From Turnera subulata (taxonomy: Eukaryota; Streptophyta; Magnoliopsida; Malpighiales; Passifloraceae), in assembly GCA_028386065.3 (NCBI GenBank), contig JAKUCV010006754.1, forward strand, positions 31,460 through 95,459: a stretch of DNA of 64,000 bases. Reading direction: 5' to 3'. The notes beneath the pieces are model-generated. The model saw only the letters and a list, made by a program, of their open reading frames with translations. It made no database searches and was not told where the DNA came from. Both the position numbers and the translations under genes were made by a program. This document shows positions 35,487-48,753 of the stretch, in pieces. Each line of letters starts with the position of its first letter. Within the stretch, counting starts at the first letter, position 1.

Positions 35487-38400
35487 CCGTTTAAAAAGAA
35501 CCAAAACCGAAGCCTCACAAGATTTTCCCGCTAGAATACCGAAACGGCAGCAAAATATAAAGAAGCGAAGGAGGAGGAGGAGAAAGCAGTTACAGATAGG
35601 GAGTTTATTTTTTTGTTTGTTTTGGTTTGGTTTCTTAACCGCGGCCAGGTTAGTTGATGTTGTAACTTCTGGGAAAGTTTAAAAGAAAAGGGACGCGAAA
35701 TGCACGCGTGTGTTGTGGGGGTCTAATAGTAAAAAAGGCGAGGAGGAGACAAAGGCATAGGAAACGACGAAGTTTTCTTTCGTTTTCGAAGAGGGATTGG
35801 GGATCGGGACGAGGAGGGGAGGAGAAGGGTAGGGGGGAATCTCAGGGCCAGGAAGCAAAACAATGTCTCGGGCAAAACAAAAAAAGCTTAAACAAGAAAA
35901 CGAAACGAAAACCAAAAAGAAAAGAATTGAGAAAGCACAAAAGCTACACCACTAATTACAAAAGAGAAAATGCGAATGCTTTGTTGTTAGGCCGAGACAC
36001 CGCCAGCTGAGGCCTGAGAGCCGCCGGGAGGAGGAGGAGGAGGAGGAGGAAGAGGGAAGGTGGGTGGTTGTTTGTTTTGTTTGTTGTGTTTTGTGAGTAT
36101 TCCCGAATTGCGGTTTCTTTCTGTTTTTCTTCCGTCTATTTTCTGGTACTCAGGCAGGCAGCGATACCAGTACCACCACACAATGCTGCTGCTTTTTCTC
36201 GGATCCCAAATTCTTACTTCTTTTTCCCTCCCTTTATTGAAAAACGCCCTCCTTTAACCCCCTTTTCTTTTTTCTTCTTTAATTTTTTTTTTAACTGACT
36301 TTACGGTTCTTTCTGTTACTAATAATTTGTTGGGTTGGGTTGGGCTTCTCTGTTGCACCGCTAGGTCCGTTTCTTCTTATTTTTTTTTCTTTGGTTATCA
36401 TTTCAACTATATGCCTACGTGTTTAGTTTTTGAGTTGACGACAGCTGCTGTCTAATCCCCCCAGGCTCTACCTCGTATTCTCTTTAGTTTATACAAAGCC
36501 AAATTTAAAATTGGTAGAGTATTGTTTACCAAGTGACCATGCCAATGTGTTATGTTATATCCCTCGTTCTGCTCGTCCGTAATTAGAAATTAGAATATAA
36601 ATACGGCCATCATTAAGCAGGTAGTGTGTTAATTAGGATGTTTTTGTACTAAACTACCCTAAAAACTTAAAAAGTTATGGGCATGACCTGTCTATTAATT
36701 CCGTTTCAAAACATTGATCGTCTCTAGCTGCTACAGTTTTGACCAAGTGGTGTGCGATTTGTTGGGGGTCAAGTCAAGAGATCCTTATTCTTTGCCTGTA
36801 CATCATGATCGTTTGGCTTTTTTACTGGTGTGTAGCAGGCAAGCGACTCACTGATTAATTATTATTATTATTTAAAAAAACTCGCCGACTGGTAATTAAT
36901 TTTTTTTAGAATTTTGAAAATTTCTAATCAAGGAAATAATCGAAACTGCCAGCTTGTTTCCTAACAATTGTTAGCAAGCCAGGGAAATTCATTTATTATT
37001 TGGAATTGTTAGAATTTGCAGGCAAAGAAATAGAGAGAATAGAACCAGTCAACCAGGTTGACCCCGGACTAGGAGCAGGAAGACGCGTGCGATTTTAGAA
37101 TAGATTAAAAAAAATATTAATATAAAGACCTGTTTATGATGAACAGAAAGCAGTACGTGATTGTTCGGGAGGAGGAGAAGCTAAAATGAAATCTACAATA
37201 TATATACAAGGACCAAAAATGAAAATTCTGATTTGTTTTGGGATTAGTTTTGAGATGTTAAAGTAACGTTGAAGGCACGGCAATATAGTTGGGGTTCATT
37301 TACCACTCACGAAGTTGATATCAAGGATAAGGACTCGGTACTCATCGAGCTTAGTGGTTAATATGCCTTGTTCCATACATGTTTATAATAAATAAAGAAA
37401 TCTAACATATTCGTTTCTAATTAGCGATTAAGTTTCATACGTTTGTTTTAATTAAGAAGAGATTATCCTTGCTCGTGATTCCTTGGGAGATTTGTCCCCT
37501 AATGACGTTAAAAGAATATTGTTGTTGTCGTCTTCAAGAACTTTGCCTTTCGGTCATTCCTCCTCATCTTTTGAGATCCCCATCCTTTGAATATTGTCTC
37601 CAAATTTGGCGTGATGCATGTTTCCTATTTACTAACCTTGCCTCATGTTTGCCGGGACTACTAGCTATAAGAAGAAATTTAGCATAGGCTTCCTAGGAAG
37701 TCACTAATTCCAGGGGAAAAAACTAAAATAAGGGAAATACAGAAACGACATCGTTGGAGCTGTAAATAGACCGTTAAAGCCAAGGAGCTCGTTTTGTTTC
37801 GGCTAAGAGGTGCCTGTATATGTGTTTATGTTCTTAATAATTATATGCTTGACACGCGGCTTCTGATACATACCAAAGCCTGTACTTGTAAATGATGGTT
37901 GTTAATGCTCCATGTCTCCTACCATATCATTACACAACGTGTACACCAACCCTAAAAAAAGAGGAGGGCATAGATCTCAAAACAGCAAGAAGGTAGCCGT
38001 TGAAAAGACCACCATTTCTTCAAATAATGAAATGAAATTTTGATATTTGACAATTTATATTCTACAGTCTAATCAAATTAAAGATATTATATTTAATTTC
38101 CACATAACTTTTTCCTAGAATTCTTGGTAAGGTAAATTTTCTTGAGTCTCTTTACCTGATGTACTCTGCCTCAAACTCAAAACTCAAGAAGTTTGCTGCC
38201 AGCAGCCATGGGATTGAATCAACCAACTGTACAAAAGCATAAACAAGAACAAACGTATAGTATATATAAAAAAGAAAAAGAACAAACTTAAGCACACTTG
38301 TATCGTAAATGCTTGAAATATCCCTAGGATTATTTTCCGTAACTATCTATAAGGCCCTCAACTTAAACTGAATTAGTTACAAATTCATTGAACTGTAATA

Positions 38401-38850
38401 GCTAGAATTAAAAAATTGCAGATATTACAAAACGGGATGACGCTATATTGCACTTATTTTCTAGGGCGCCTTCAATCTAGAAGCAGTAAAAGCAGGAAAA
38501 TTGGTGGAGAAAACATTATAGAAGCATCCTATTCGGTGTCAATGGTGTGACAAAGACGTAAAGACACACGTGGTGGAGTCAAAGTTGTCGTTGATCCACA
38601 TCAGGAAATAGGAGAGTAGATTATGAAACTTGAAAGACCACCTTAATTGTTATGACACAAACACGAATCCGTGAAGGGTCCTTGATCTTCACCCAGAGTG
38701 GAGAATAAGCAAAAACCTATATATTTTTTTAAAATGGTAGTGGTAACATTGGGTTTAGGTGAATTTTAGATCTTGACCATGTGAGGAGGAACCCCACAAT
38801 TTTCTTTCTTTGACAAGAGAGAGTAGTCCTTGTCAGAAACATTACGAAAC
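35487..38850. other. Intergenic, upstream of the tubby-like gene
   Basis: The first several hundred bases should be leader and promoter of the tubby-like gene; a GGA-repeat lies at about 36029-36055. Beyond about 36.4 kb the sequence is AT-rich with no supported gene or element up to the Copia insertion. Confidence 0.35.
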
Positions 38851-38855
38851 AAGAG
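38851..38855. repeat. Copia target site duplication AAGAG, left copy
   Basis: Identical to 43645-43649 on the other side of the element. Confidence 0.85.
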
Positions 38856-39000
38856 TGTAAGATTGAATACCAGTATATGCATGATGGCATACCTGATAGG
38901 TATATATTGGTGTTATAAAGATACAATAACAACATTTGAAATTCAAAAAGAACACTATCTCTAAGCTATCTAATCTATTGTCTTATCCGTATCTCTATTA
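38856..39000 (-). repeat. Copia 3' LTR, 145 bp
   Basis: Same as the other LTR except that 12 bp (aacagataactg) are missing. It is followed on the inner side by the polypurine tract at about 39001-39012. Confidence 0.92.
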
Positions 39001-42000
39001 CTCCCCCTCAATTTGAGGGTAGTAGCAGAAACTAAACTCAAATTGTCACGTAATACTTGAAAAGCAGTAGCAGAGAGGGACTTGGTGAAAATGTCCGCAA
39101 GTTGCTGGGAAGCATCCACATGAACAACTCGAATGCACCCCTGTTGAACTTGCTCCCGAATGAAATGGAGATCAATCTCCAGATGCTTGGTCCTCTGATG
39201 CTGAACTGGGTTATTGGCTAAAAATGTAGCAGAAAGATTATCACAGTGTATAGGAACGGGTAGAGCAGATGGAAGACATAACTCGTTCAGTAAATGACGC
39301 AGCCAAGAGACTTCAGCAACGACACTGGCAAGAGCCCTATATTCGGACTCAGTACTGCTTCGAGAGACGGTTGGTTGCTTCTTTGCAGTCCAGGAGACAA
39401 GGTTACCGCCGAGGAACACACAGTATCCGGTGGTTGATCGTCTAGTATCCAAGCAGCCGGCCCAATCAGCATCACAATAGGCCACCAGGTGCCTAATGGA
39501 TGTCGGCCTGAGAAGAAAACCATGACTAGAAGTACCAACAAGATACCGGAGAACTCTTTTAACGGCCTTCTAGTGATCAGTCGTTGGAGCATGCATAAAC
39601 TGGCAAACCGAGTTAACGGCATAGGAGATATCGGGCCTGGTAAATGTGAGATACTGTAAAGCACCTACAATACTACGATAGAGATGTTGATCCTCTGCAG
39701 ATAAAAGAACACCTTGATGAAGAGATAACCCCTGTCTCGGCTGCATGGGTGTAGATATAGGCTTCAAATCCGCAAAGCCAGACCTTGTGAGGATCGTTTG
39801 GATATACTTAGTCTGATGCAGGAAAAGACCCTCCGGAACATGATCAACCTGAATCCCAAGAAAATAATGCAAGGTTCCCAGATCGGTCATAGAGAATTCT
39901 TTGGTAAGAAGATCAAGTAACTGCTGCAAGAGGGCTGGAGAGGAAGCTGTTAATATGATATCATCAACATAAAGCAGTAAATAAGCCATGCCTGTTGCTG
40001 AATGTAAGGTAAAAAGGGAAGCATCTGAATGACAAACACGAAAGTGCCTTGTCTGCAAAAAACTTGCAAACCGTTGATACCAAGCGCGTGGCGCTTGTTT
40101 TAAACCATAAAGGGCACGATGAAGCTTACAAACATAACCAGGCTTGGCCGGATCTTCAAAACCCGGAGGCTGTTTCATATACACGTCCTCTTTCAAAACA
40201 CCATTGAGAAAAGCATTTTTGACGTCCAGTTGTCGAATACCCCATCCTTGAGAGACAGCAAGAGTTAGCACTGTACGGATGGTGGCCGGTTTCACCACCG
40301 GACTGTAAGTCTCATCATAATCCTGCCCGGGACGTTGAGTGTATCCCTGAGCAACAAGGCGTGCCTTGTACCTAACCAAGCTGCCATCGGCATTGTGCTT
40401 AACACGATAAACCCACCGTGAGCCGACAATATTTGTGGGTGAAGAGGGTGGTGGAACTAAGGTACAGGTGGAATTGTGTAAGAGAGCCTGATATTCGTCT
40501 AACATGGCATGACGCCAACACTCTTCTTTCGAAGCCTGGGAGTAAGTTCGTGGTTCAAGTGGAGACTGTGTAACTGAGGTGAGGTATGTATATTTAGGGT
40601 TTGGTTTTTTAATGCCATCACGCAATCGGGTTAGCATGGGATGAGGTGGAGGGTTTACTTGTGTATCGGTGAACTCTGTGGTAGGCATAGGTGGCAAGGA
40701 GGATGCAGAAGGAAAGGTAGAGGAAGACTCGGTACTAGTGTTAGGATTGGGTAAGGATTGTGAGACAACAGGAGAGGAAGTAGGTGTTTGTGTTGGCGAG
40801 GCTTGGTGCAGTGGTAGTTGGGAAGGTCTCGATGAAGAGGGCGCAGACGAAGTGGCTGTAGGTTGACACGGATAGTGAGGTAAGGAAGAAGTAGTTGAAG
40901 TAGGAGGTTCCTGGATGGAACAAGAAGTCTTACTGCGGTTGGTATCTGTGCCCACAGACCGAGATAATACTGATGGAACGTGAACTTGAGGGAGACGGAA
41001 AATCAGTGTAGGATCAAAAGATTGTAGTGATCTGGAGGATAAGGATGTTGCAGGAGTTTGAAATGGAAAAATCTCTTCATTAAAAATCACATTGCGCGAA
41101 ATAACGACTTTGCGAGAAGTGGGATGAAAGCATCTAAAACCTTTGTGATGAGGTGACAGACCAATGAAGATATGGAGATCAGAACGAGGGGACAATTTAT
41201 TTTTATTTGGACTCATGTTAAGGGGATAGCAAGCACAACCAAAAACTCTAACAAGAGAAAAACTAGGAGAACGACTATATAAAACAGAAAAGGGACTTTT
41301 CCATTGTAACGAAACATGAGGAAGTCTATTATGAACATAGTTAACATACTGTAAAGCCTCCACCCAAAAAGTGGAAGGAAGATGAGCTTGAAACAGAATA
41401 GAGCGAAGAGAATTGAGCAAAGAACGATGTTTCCTTTCAGCCATGCCGTTTTGAGGATGACTGTAAGGACAGGAGATACGACACAGAATGCCATGGGTAG
41501 CTAAATACTTATCGAAGGCAGCATTACAAAATTCACCACCACCATCGCTTTGAAGAAACTGAATTTTTGCATTAAATTGGGTTTGGAGTTCGGCGTGTAA
41601 CTGTTGGAATTTGGAAAAAACTTCACTCTTGAAACGTAAAGGATAAATCCAACAGAACTTAAAAAACTCATCGAGAAAAAGAACATAGTACTTATAGCCG
41701 GTAAAAGAAGACACAGGGGAAGTCCATACATCACAGTGAATGATATGAAATAACCCTAAACATGGTTCTAAAGAAGTGTGATATGGTAGCTGGGTTTGCT
41801 TCCCAAGCTGACAAGAGTGACAGAAAAAATCTTTATTGAAAGAAGCACATAACGCAGGAAACTGAACATGAAATTGACGCATGACCGGAACGCCTGGATG
41901 ACACAGCCGGCGGTGCCAAACAGAACCAGAAACTCGACTGTGAAGATGGGCTTGTTCAACATGACTGGGACGGGAAACAGAATTTGGTACGGAAATGGAA

Positions 42001-43432
42001 TAAAGCGACCCAGAATCATTGCACCGAATCTGCTGGGAAGATAGAGGACCCTTCACAGAAAACCCAGAAGAATCAAACACAACAGTGCAAGAGTTATCAT
42101 AAGCAAAGCGTTTGATGGAAATCAGATTTTTTGAAAGTTTGGGAACAACGAGGACATCAAGAAGAACAAAAGTATGATCACCAATAAAGAAAACCTTGGT
42201 ACCAATGTGAGAAATAGCAAGGAACGTACCATCTCCTACTTGAACGGAGTCAGTGCCATTATACTCGACAAAGGAGTCAAGAGAAGAGGTAGAGTTTGTC
42301 ATGTGGCTAGTGGCGCCTGTATCAGCAAACCAAGAAGGCTGCTGCTGCTCATGAACTCCAGCGAAAGCACGTTGTGAACAATGCTTAGCCGTATGGCCAA
42401 AAGCATCACAAAGTTGACACTTCACCGGAGGAGGACCAAGGACAGATGCGGAGGAGGAGAAAGAGGATGGGCGAAGTTGGGTGGAATTGGGGGAATACGA
42501 GTTGGTTTGCGGGTTGGAATGTTTGGGATTTGGATGTTTGTATTGTGACTTGTGCTGGTAGGAATTTGGGGAATAAGTCCAGGATGGCCGGAAGGAACCA
42601 GAGCCACCACGACCACCACGGTCTCCGCGGCCACCACGTCCACCCCTTCCCCTGGTATTAGTAAAGAGTGCCTGTGAAAAATCATTTGAACCAGAAGAGG
42701 TTTTGGTCTTCCGGGTCTCTTGAGCAAGGAGCATAGAACGCAATTCATAAAAAGAAGGCAGAGGAGATTTAGAAGTAAGAAGAGTGACTAAATCATTATA
42801 ATCATCAGGTAGTCCATCAAGAATCTGCATAATAATTTCATCATCACCTACACGACGACCTATGGACTCAAGGTTATCAGCAATCCGCGAACAGAAAAAA
42901 GATATTCAGACATTGATTTAGATCCTTTTTTAGAAGTAACAAAAGCGGTCCGATATTCCATATATCGGGCTTGAACCTGATCACGAAACAATTGTTCAAT
43001 GAACACCCACACTTCTCGCGCAGTTGGAAAAGAACCTGGTCGCACAATGTGATTTAAAATGTCGGGATTGATGGTAGCATAAATCCAGGTGACAAGTGTG
43101 TTATCAATTTGACACCATTGGGTAAAAAGAGGATTTGGAGAAGGAGAGGAGGTGGGATCAGAGGAGGGAACGAAAGGATCAGGAGCATTAGCAGTTCCAT
43201 CAATATGATCTAGGACCTGATGAGAAGCAAATACAGTGTAGAGAAGACTCTGCCAGACCAGGAAATTACTAAAGTCAAGAATAGCAGGAACATAGTTCCT
43301 AATGTTACTGACCGAGAGAACAGAATGCACGGGGGAAGACGCTGGTGCAGACGCAGCTGGGAATGAGGAAAATTGATCGGTGGTGCGAGAACCAGAGACT
43401 GCAGAAGGAGAAGCAGTGGGTGAGGTAGACAT
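38970..43432 (-). pseudogene. Copia gag-pol polyprotein, broken at two points
   Basis: Gag starts at 43432 (MSTSPTASP) and runs to the stop at 42860; a 1-nt loss near 42884-42900 moves reading into the frame that stays open from about 42890 to 39573. That frame has an RG-rich tract, a CCHC knuckle CQLCDAFGHTAKHC, protease core WFADTGATSHMT, the integrase HHCC zinc finger (HRRLCHP...CHSCQLGK) and DDE core (HCDVWTS, LQSDGGGEF, and the E in MAERKH), and reverse transcriptase with LYGLKQAPRAWYQRF and LLLYVDDIIL. A TAG at 39570-39572 replaces a codon, by family comparison usually Trp, in the TTDHWKAV-type motif. The same frame then continues through the RNase H domain (AYCDADWAGC, SSTESEYRALA, KHLEIDLHFIRE) and stops inside the 3' LTR at 38970. 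Expression of the full polyprotein from this copy is unlikely, although it is otherwise well preserved. Confidence 0.93.
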
Positions 43433-43475
43433 GGTGAGGAAAAAATTTCGGTTAGGCTTTTCAAGAAGAGTGCCT

Positions 43476-43487
43476 GCTCCGCTACCA
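43476..43487 (-). promoter_or_regulatory. Copia primer-binding site
   Basis: TGGTAGCGGAGC directly abuts the 5' LTR and resembles the methionine-tRNA-type PBS TGGTATCAGAGC at 9 of 12 positions. Confidence 0.7.
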
Positions 43488-43644
43488 TGTAAGATTGAAT
43501 ACCAGTATATGCATGATGGCATACCTGATAGGTATATATTGGTGTTAACAGATAACTGATAAAGATACAATAACAACATTTGAAATTCAAAAAGAACACT
43601 ATCTCTAAGCTATCTAATCTATTGTCTTATCCGTATCTCTATTA
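43488..43644 (-). repeat. Copia 5' LTR, 157 bp
   Basis: Begins with TAATAGAGATACGG and ends CAATCTTACA on the coding strand; the PBS follows immediately. Confidence 0.92.
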
Positions 43645-43649
43645 AAGAG

Positions 43650-46600
43650 TCGCAATTACACGTGCAACCCACACCACTTGGATAATCTTCTCCTTCATAT
43701 ATTATTGACCCGTTACAGTGGATGATGCATGAGATTATAAATTTTTTTAAAAGCGTAAAAAAGGACAAAAATTATCCAACAAAAAAGCAAGTAGATATTT
43801 CATTCTTTTTCTTTGTGTACATGAATCGAATCTGGCCCTGTGTCATTTGTGGAATCCATGATTGTATTTCAGGAAACTAGGGGAGTATAGTAGTCGTGGG
43901 GGCCTCGACTAACAACAAAACCCTACTATACAATGGGTTTATCACGTTAGCATGTATTGATTCAATGTTTTGTATAAATTCTAGCTATATGACGTTTCCC
44001 AAAATTCTTGAAGCTATATATATTAACATGTGCATGTGACATTAGGATTATTGATAATCATGAAAGTAGCATGCATGAAGATAAGTGCTGATACAATACT
44101 AGACTTTTTCCAAGATGCTTTAATTCAGATGCAAGCGTAGGGTACTATTACCTTTAGACCATGTTCATGCATGCTAGACAATAGGATTACGGATAATTAT
44201 GAGCGATGAATGAACAAGATAAGGCCTTCTTTCTGGGTTTCGTAGGAACATGCTTATGGGTTTAGATAGCTAGTGATGGCTAATTAATAAGCAGCGTCCA
44301 TATATTATTCAACTCGTCAATTAAACTGCTAAATTAGTAGTTAAAATGTCAAGTGGAAAAAGTTAGGTGAACACACGCGTTGCCGAATTGGTTACACCTG
44401 CACGACAAATGAATATTCAAACTGACTCATGTCTGTGGAAAAAAAAAAAGTACTTTCCCCTTATCATATTTAGTCATCATGGACAACAAACTCAAATAGA
44501 AAAAATACATATATTGTTCAAAGATTATAGAATACAATAGTGCAATTGTTTTTTCTTTGTAGAATCCCAAATTCCACTATTGATTTGTGAATATAGGCAA
44601 ACAACTTATATTGTACTTGGTCCGGTTGGCATTTAAAATTTCTAGGAAACGTATAGAATAACATAGCTACGTACAAGCCTACATCGGTTGGTAAAGTTAA
44701 TCCTTTATTCGTGATGATCACAATTTTGTGGCAAATTCTTATTTCAACTCCATTTAGCACCTGCAATTGCAACTCAAACAGTAGAGTACACCCAGAACCT
44801 TATAGGGGTCCGCACACCAACCTGGCCTAAAAGAATCCGTCTAGCCAATCGAGTGCATGTCTCTTCTTGTTCGTCTTCCTTCTTTTTCTTTCTTAAGAAA
44901 TTGTTTCCTATATATGCATAATTTGAAAAAGTCCCTCCTTTTGTTTCAAATAGATTATTCGAAACAATATCGATCAAGGCCGTCTGATGGAAGCCCGTAG
45001 GTATTGTGTGGAGTGGCCGTCACATCTTTAACCGAGTCTAAGTTTAGGTGCATGATCATCATTAGAATTGGCTGATGATCAATTCTTCATGAATTGCAAA
45101 CTTTCCTTCGAAAGAAATGCTTTCTGTTCCCACTTTTTGAATAATTTAACCCTGTGTGGATCATGGGCTGCAGACCATCTTTTGACCTTTCTGGTCCTCA
45201 CATAATTGAGAACCACATCATCTCAATCAAACAACAACAACAGTACAATTAAGTACGCTGAATACCACAAAGATGGCAATAACAAACTCGACCATCAACT
45301 GCTAAAATTAGCTAAAACAAGCAAATCAGTTGGTGCAGATTCTTGGTGCACTTGCCTGGCTGCTTCCTTATTGACAAACAGAGAAAAAAAGTATGATAAG
45401 TTGTTTGCTTAGGATATCTGAGTATCGTGTTAGATTTCTCTATCAAAACACATCGATAGTTCCAGCCATAGGGAACCAGTTCAAAACACAAGTATCCAAA
45501 TCATTTAGGTACCCTTTAAACAGATTCCTAAATGGATGTGAAATGTGGAGCCCTTTGGCCTCTGCATTGCAACAAGGAGTTGTAGTTGGAAGCTCTGCCA
45601 ACTGGTGAAATGCCAACAAGCTGGAGCTATGGCATGAATATGATTGGCATATTCCACCTGAATAAGGTTTGGGCCAGTATTGGCAGCCATTCAAGTATGC
45701 TATACCCCCATGCTTTATAGTTTGCTTTTTGATTGATTGATTAATTTTTATTTTGTGTCCATTGCCATGCATTAGAGAGGGGATGCCAGCAAAGTGTGTA
45801 ATGTGACTTCTGTCAAGGTTTAGTCCCTACTTACCAAATTGATGGCAGATGAATTATTGGACTCTTCAGCCAAAAAAAGAATAAATAGGCGCTCACTATT
45901 ACCCCACCCTATAACTTCGAATTGATGGTAAAAAAAAATCTACTCTCAAAAAAAGAATTGATAGCAAGATCATTAGTTATGACCTGAATTTACTGCGTTG
46001 AAATTGGAGGTGCGCGCCGGGTTTGATTAATTATTGATCGGAGTCAATGATAAATTAAAGATAGTCTTGTTAATGCTTGATTGAACTTCATGAAAAAAAA
46101 AATGCTTGATTGACCCTAAATTAATACACTAACCAGCAATCCCACAAGTTACTTTGTGAGATTCCATAAATGATTGTAATGATTTAAGATGTACCCCTAG
46201 CTAGTAGCTAGCTACTCTAAAGTGGGAAAAATTACAATTTCAACCTTAGAAGAAAAACGAAATATTAAGGATATTTTATCTATTACAAACAAAATTAATC
46301 GTGGATTTCATGATTCTCTCTATTTTCTCTCTTTTTTTGGAGAGATTGATATTCACCCGGTTGAGGAGAAAATTTTCTCCTCATATTCCGTTCTCTTCCC
46401 ATTCCCTCCACTTCCCATGCCAATCACTCTCCCCAAATTCTCCTCACTCAATTATTCCCTCCTCATTCCCTCTTTCCCAAACTATCCTTAAACGAAAGTG
46501 TTTATAGTTTGAAATTTGAGCAAGCATGCCAACATCTAATTTACTTTTAAAAAGATATATATGTGAGCCACACCATTCTGAATCTATAATCTTAAATCCG

Positions 46601-48753
46601 TTGCAAGAATTAGTGTCGCTAATTCACCTGCTTCTCGCTTGAAGTGAACGAATTCAAGCAAGGATTACCTTACATCTGTAACCATGTCCTACCATATATA
46701 AATGTATGCTCAAAAGTCAAATCAACCATCCTTAATTTTCCAGTTTCCTCCTATATATAGTAACAAAATTTAAAACAATTGCCCAAGGGGTTAGTAGCTG
46801 AATTTTTTTTCTTCAATCCATTACAGCTTTTGTGTATCAGATAAACCAGATTTATTAGTTTAAAAAAATGTAAAATCAACATCATACCCAACCTAATCAT
46901 ACTCAATCTAATCTTGAAGTCTTAAAAGATTTGTGGGGGCATTAAATAGATTTCATTACTCAAATGGAAATAATAAGCACCAAAGTGAGAAGGGGAAAAA
47001 ACTGCTATCTAGCTACTACCAAATATATTCATTCTGTGCCCTATCATGATGATGCTGACTGGAAAAGCTTACGAAAGCCTTCACGTCGTGGCAAAAATGT
47101 TGCGTAGAATTCGGTACTCGAGTGCTCGTGAAGTTTGTAAAAGAAAAAGAGTGCTCGTTGAAGTTCTTTTCTTATCAGTTATTATTAGCTAGACGGATTA
47201 ATTTGTGCAAGATTACCTTTTTTTTCCCCCTCCCTTTTTGAACCCATACTTTTTGTTTTTTTGAAAAAACAAGCCATACCTTTTCTTGCTTTTGATCCAA
47301 CACTTTTTCTTAAACTACGTTTACCTTCTGTTAAAGTCTAAAGCATATTTTCCAATTTTATGACCAAAAAAAAAAAGTCTAAAGCATATATTCTTATATT
47401 GTATATTCTATGACTAGACAATTCCATCCTTTGTTATACTATTCTTCAATTTAGTAGTTCCCATGAATTTACTCCTGATTCAAAGTCAAACATACAACAT
47501 TGGAGACAAAAAAAAAAAGAGGAAGTCTGTCAAATAAAATAATTTGGAAGAAAATGCTAGACCATGAAATTTTACCCCATCTATTTAAAATTATAGAGTA
47601 CTTCGTTTTGGTACATCTAAAATTATAGAAAACTTAATTCTCAAAAAAATTATAGAACTTTCTTATTTTCATGTTGCAAGACTTTACTATTGGTGATCAG
47701 AAAATCAACAAAGAAATCCAAAAAGGGTTGGTGTGGTATTATTGTAAATTTAGTGTATAAATGCTATATTTCTATATCAAAATAGATGACTTATGATGAA
47801 TATTTAATTCCATATTTCCATATAGTTGAAATTAAGAGTAGTTATTTGGATTTTGTTCCCACGCTGCTAAACTATATTAAACTTTTTTGAACTCCCGGGT
47901 TTTTTCTCCATTGGTCGGGCACTCGGGCTCCATGATCTTATTCCGATTTTAGCATGATTGTTCTCAGCATGCCGAAAATGATAAAATAATGGAACTATAT
48001 GAGCAACATAAGACTCCATGGCCTGAATTTATGCCTTTCTAAGTAAATCAGTGGCCACAAAAAATAAAAAAGTGTTAACAGTTTGTGCCAGAGCCTTTGA
48101 TTGCAAGTCAATGTGGCTTTCATCACTTGCAGATTTGAGACGATCCCCTTTGCTATGTCACTCGGGAGAATATGAAAAATCATACTACAACGTAGGATAA
48201 ATCTAACCTAATTTTACTTTTCGACGATATATATTTGGGCACCTAAAGAGCAGGCATGTTTATGTCTAGTTCTATGCAGTATGATTTTGGAATTGTAATG
48301 TATTAGCCAATAGTTCTACTCTAGCCAAGATGGCTAGAAATGTTTCAGATTTTCCAAAGTGTAGCTTAGAAGCTCCACCTTATATAAGTTATGACCATAT
48401 TTGTAATGTGATACAGAAAGGCCATACATGAGATCCAACTGCAACCAATAAGGCTCTCATCCCGTGCTCAGTCCAAGGCAAACGCCCAGCTAAAGTCTTT
48501 GAACCCGGCCCAAGTAATAAAATAAAATTTTAACTCTTTTCTTTGTCTTTTGTTTTTTTTTTAATGATAAATTTGAATTAAAAATCATATAGAAAAAGAT
48601 GGGACGCTGTTATAATTTGTAGTGGTATAAGTGGTAACCAACGGGTCATGAGTTGCATCATAAAGGTTGTTTGGGGTTGGGTTGTAGATAATTTATGTAA
48701 TTCTGATGTAAAAAAAAAAAAACCCTTTGTTTTGTGATCTTAACTAGGTTGTT
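43650..48753. other. Gene-poor AT-rich region
   Basis: About 5.1 kb with no supported coding gene. A stretch at about 48615-48720 ends in A12 and contains a weak pol III-like A box (tggtataagtggtaacc); it may be a decayed SINE, but no clear B box or target duplication was found. Open frames at 45206-45772 overlap on both strands and carry no recognised motif. Confidence 0.35.

Larger units (their letters stand above)
38856..43644 (-). mobile_element. Complete Ty1/Copia retrotransposon, recently inserted
   Basis: 4789 bp on the minus strand, bounded by AAGAG duplications. The LTRs (43488-43644 and 38856-39000) are identical by eye except for one 12-bp gap, so the insertion is very recent. The coding-strand order is 5' LTR, PBS TGGTAGCGGAGC, gag, protease, integrase, reverse transcriptase, RNase H, polypurine tract TTGAGGGGGAG, 3' LTR. 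Integrase before reverse transcriptase defines Copia. Two lesions, a 1-nt gag frameshift and one in-frame TAG, separate it from an intact polyprotein. On the coding strand the LTR starts TAATAG rather than the usual TG and ends CA. Confidence 0.95.

Noticed and set aside
45206..45772. Overlapping frames on both strands in the gene-poor region
   Set aside because: No recognised domain, no splice or promoter context, and comparable openness on both strands.
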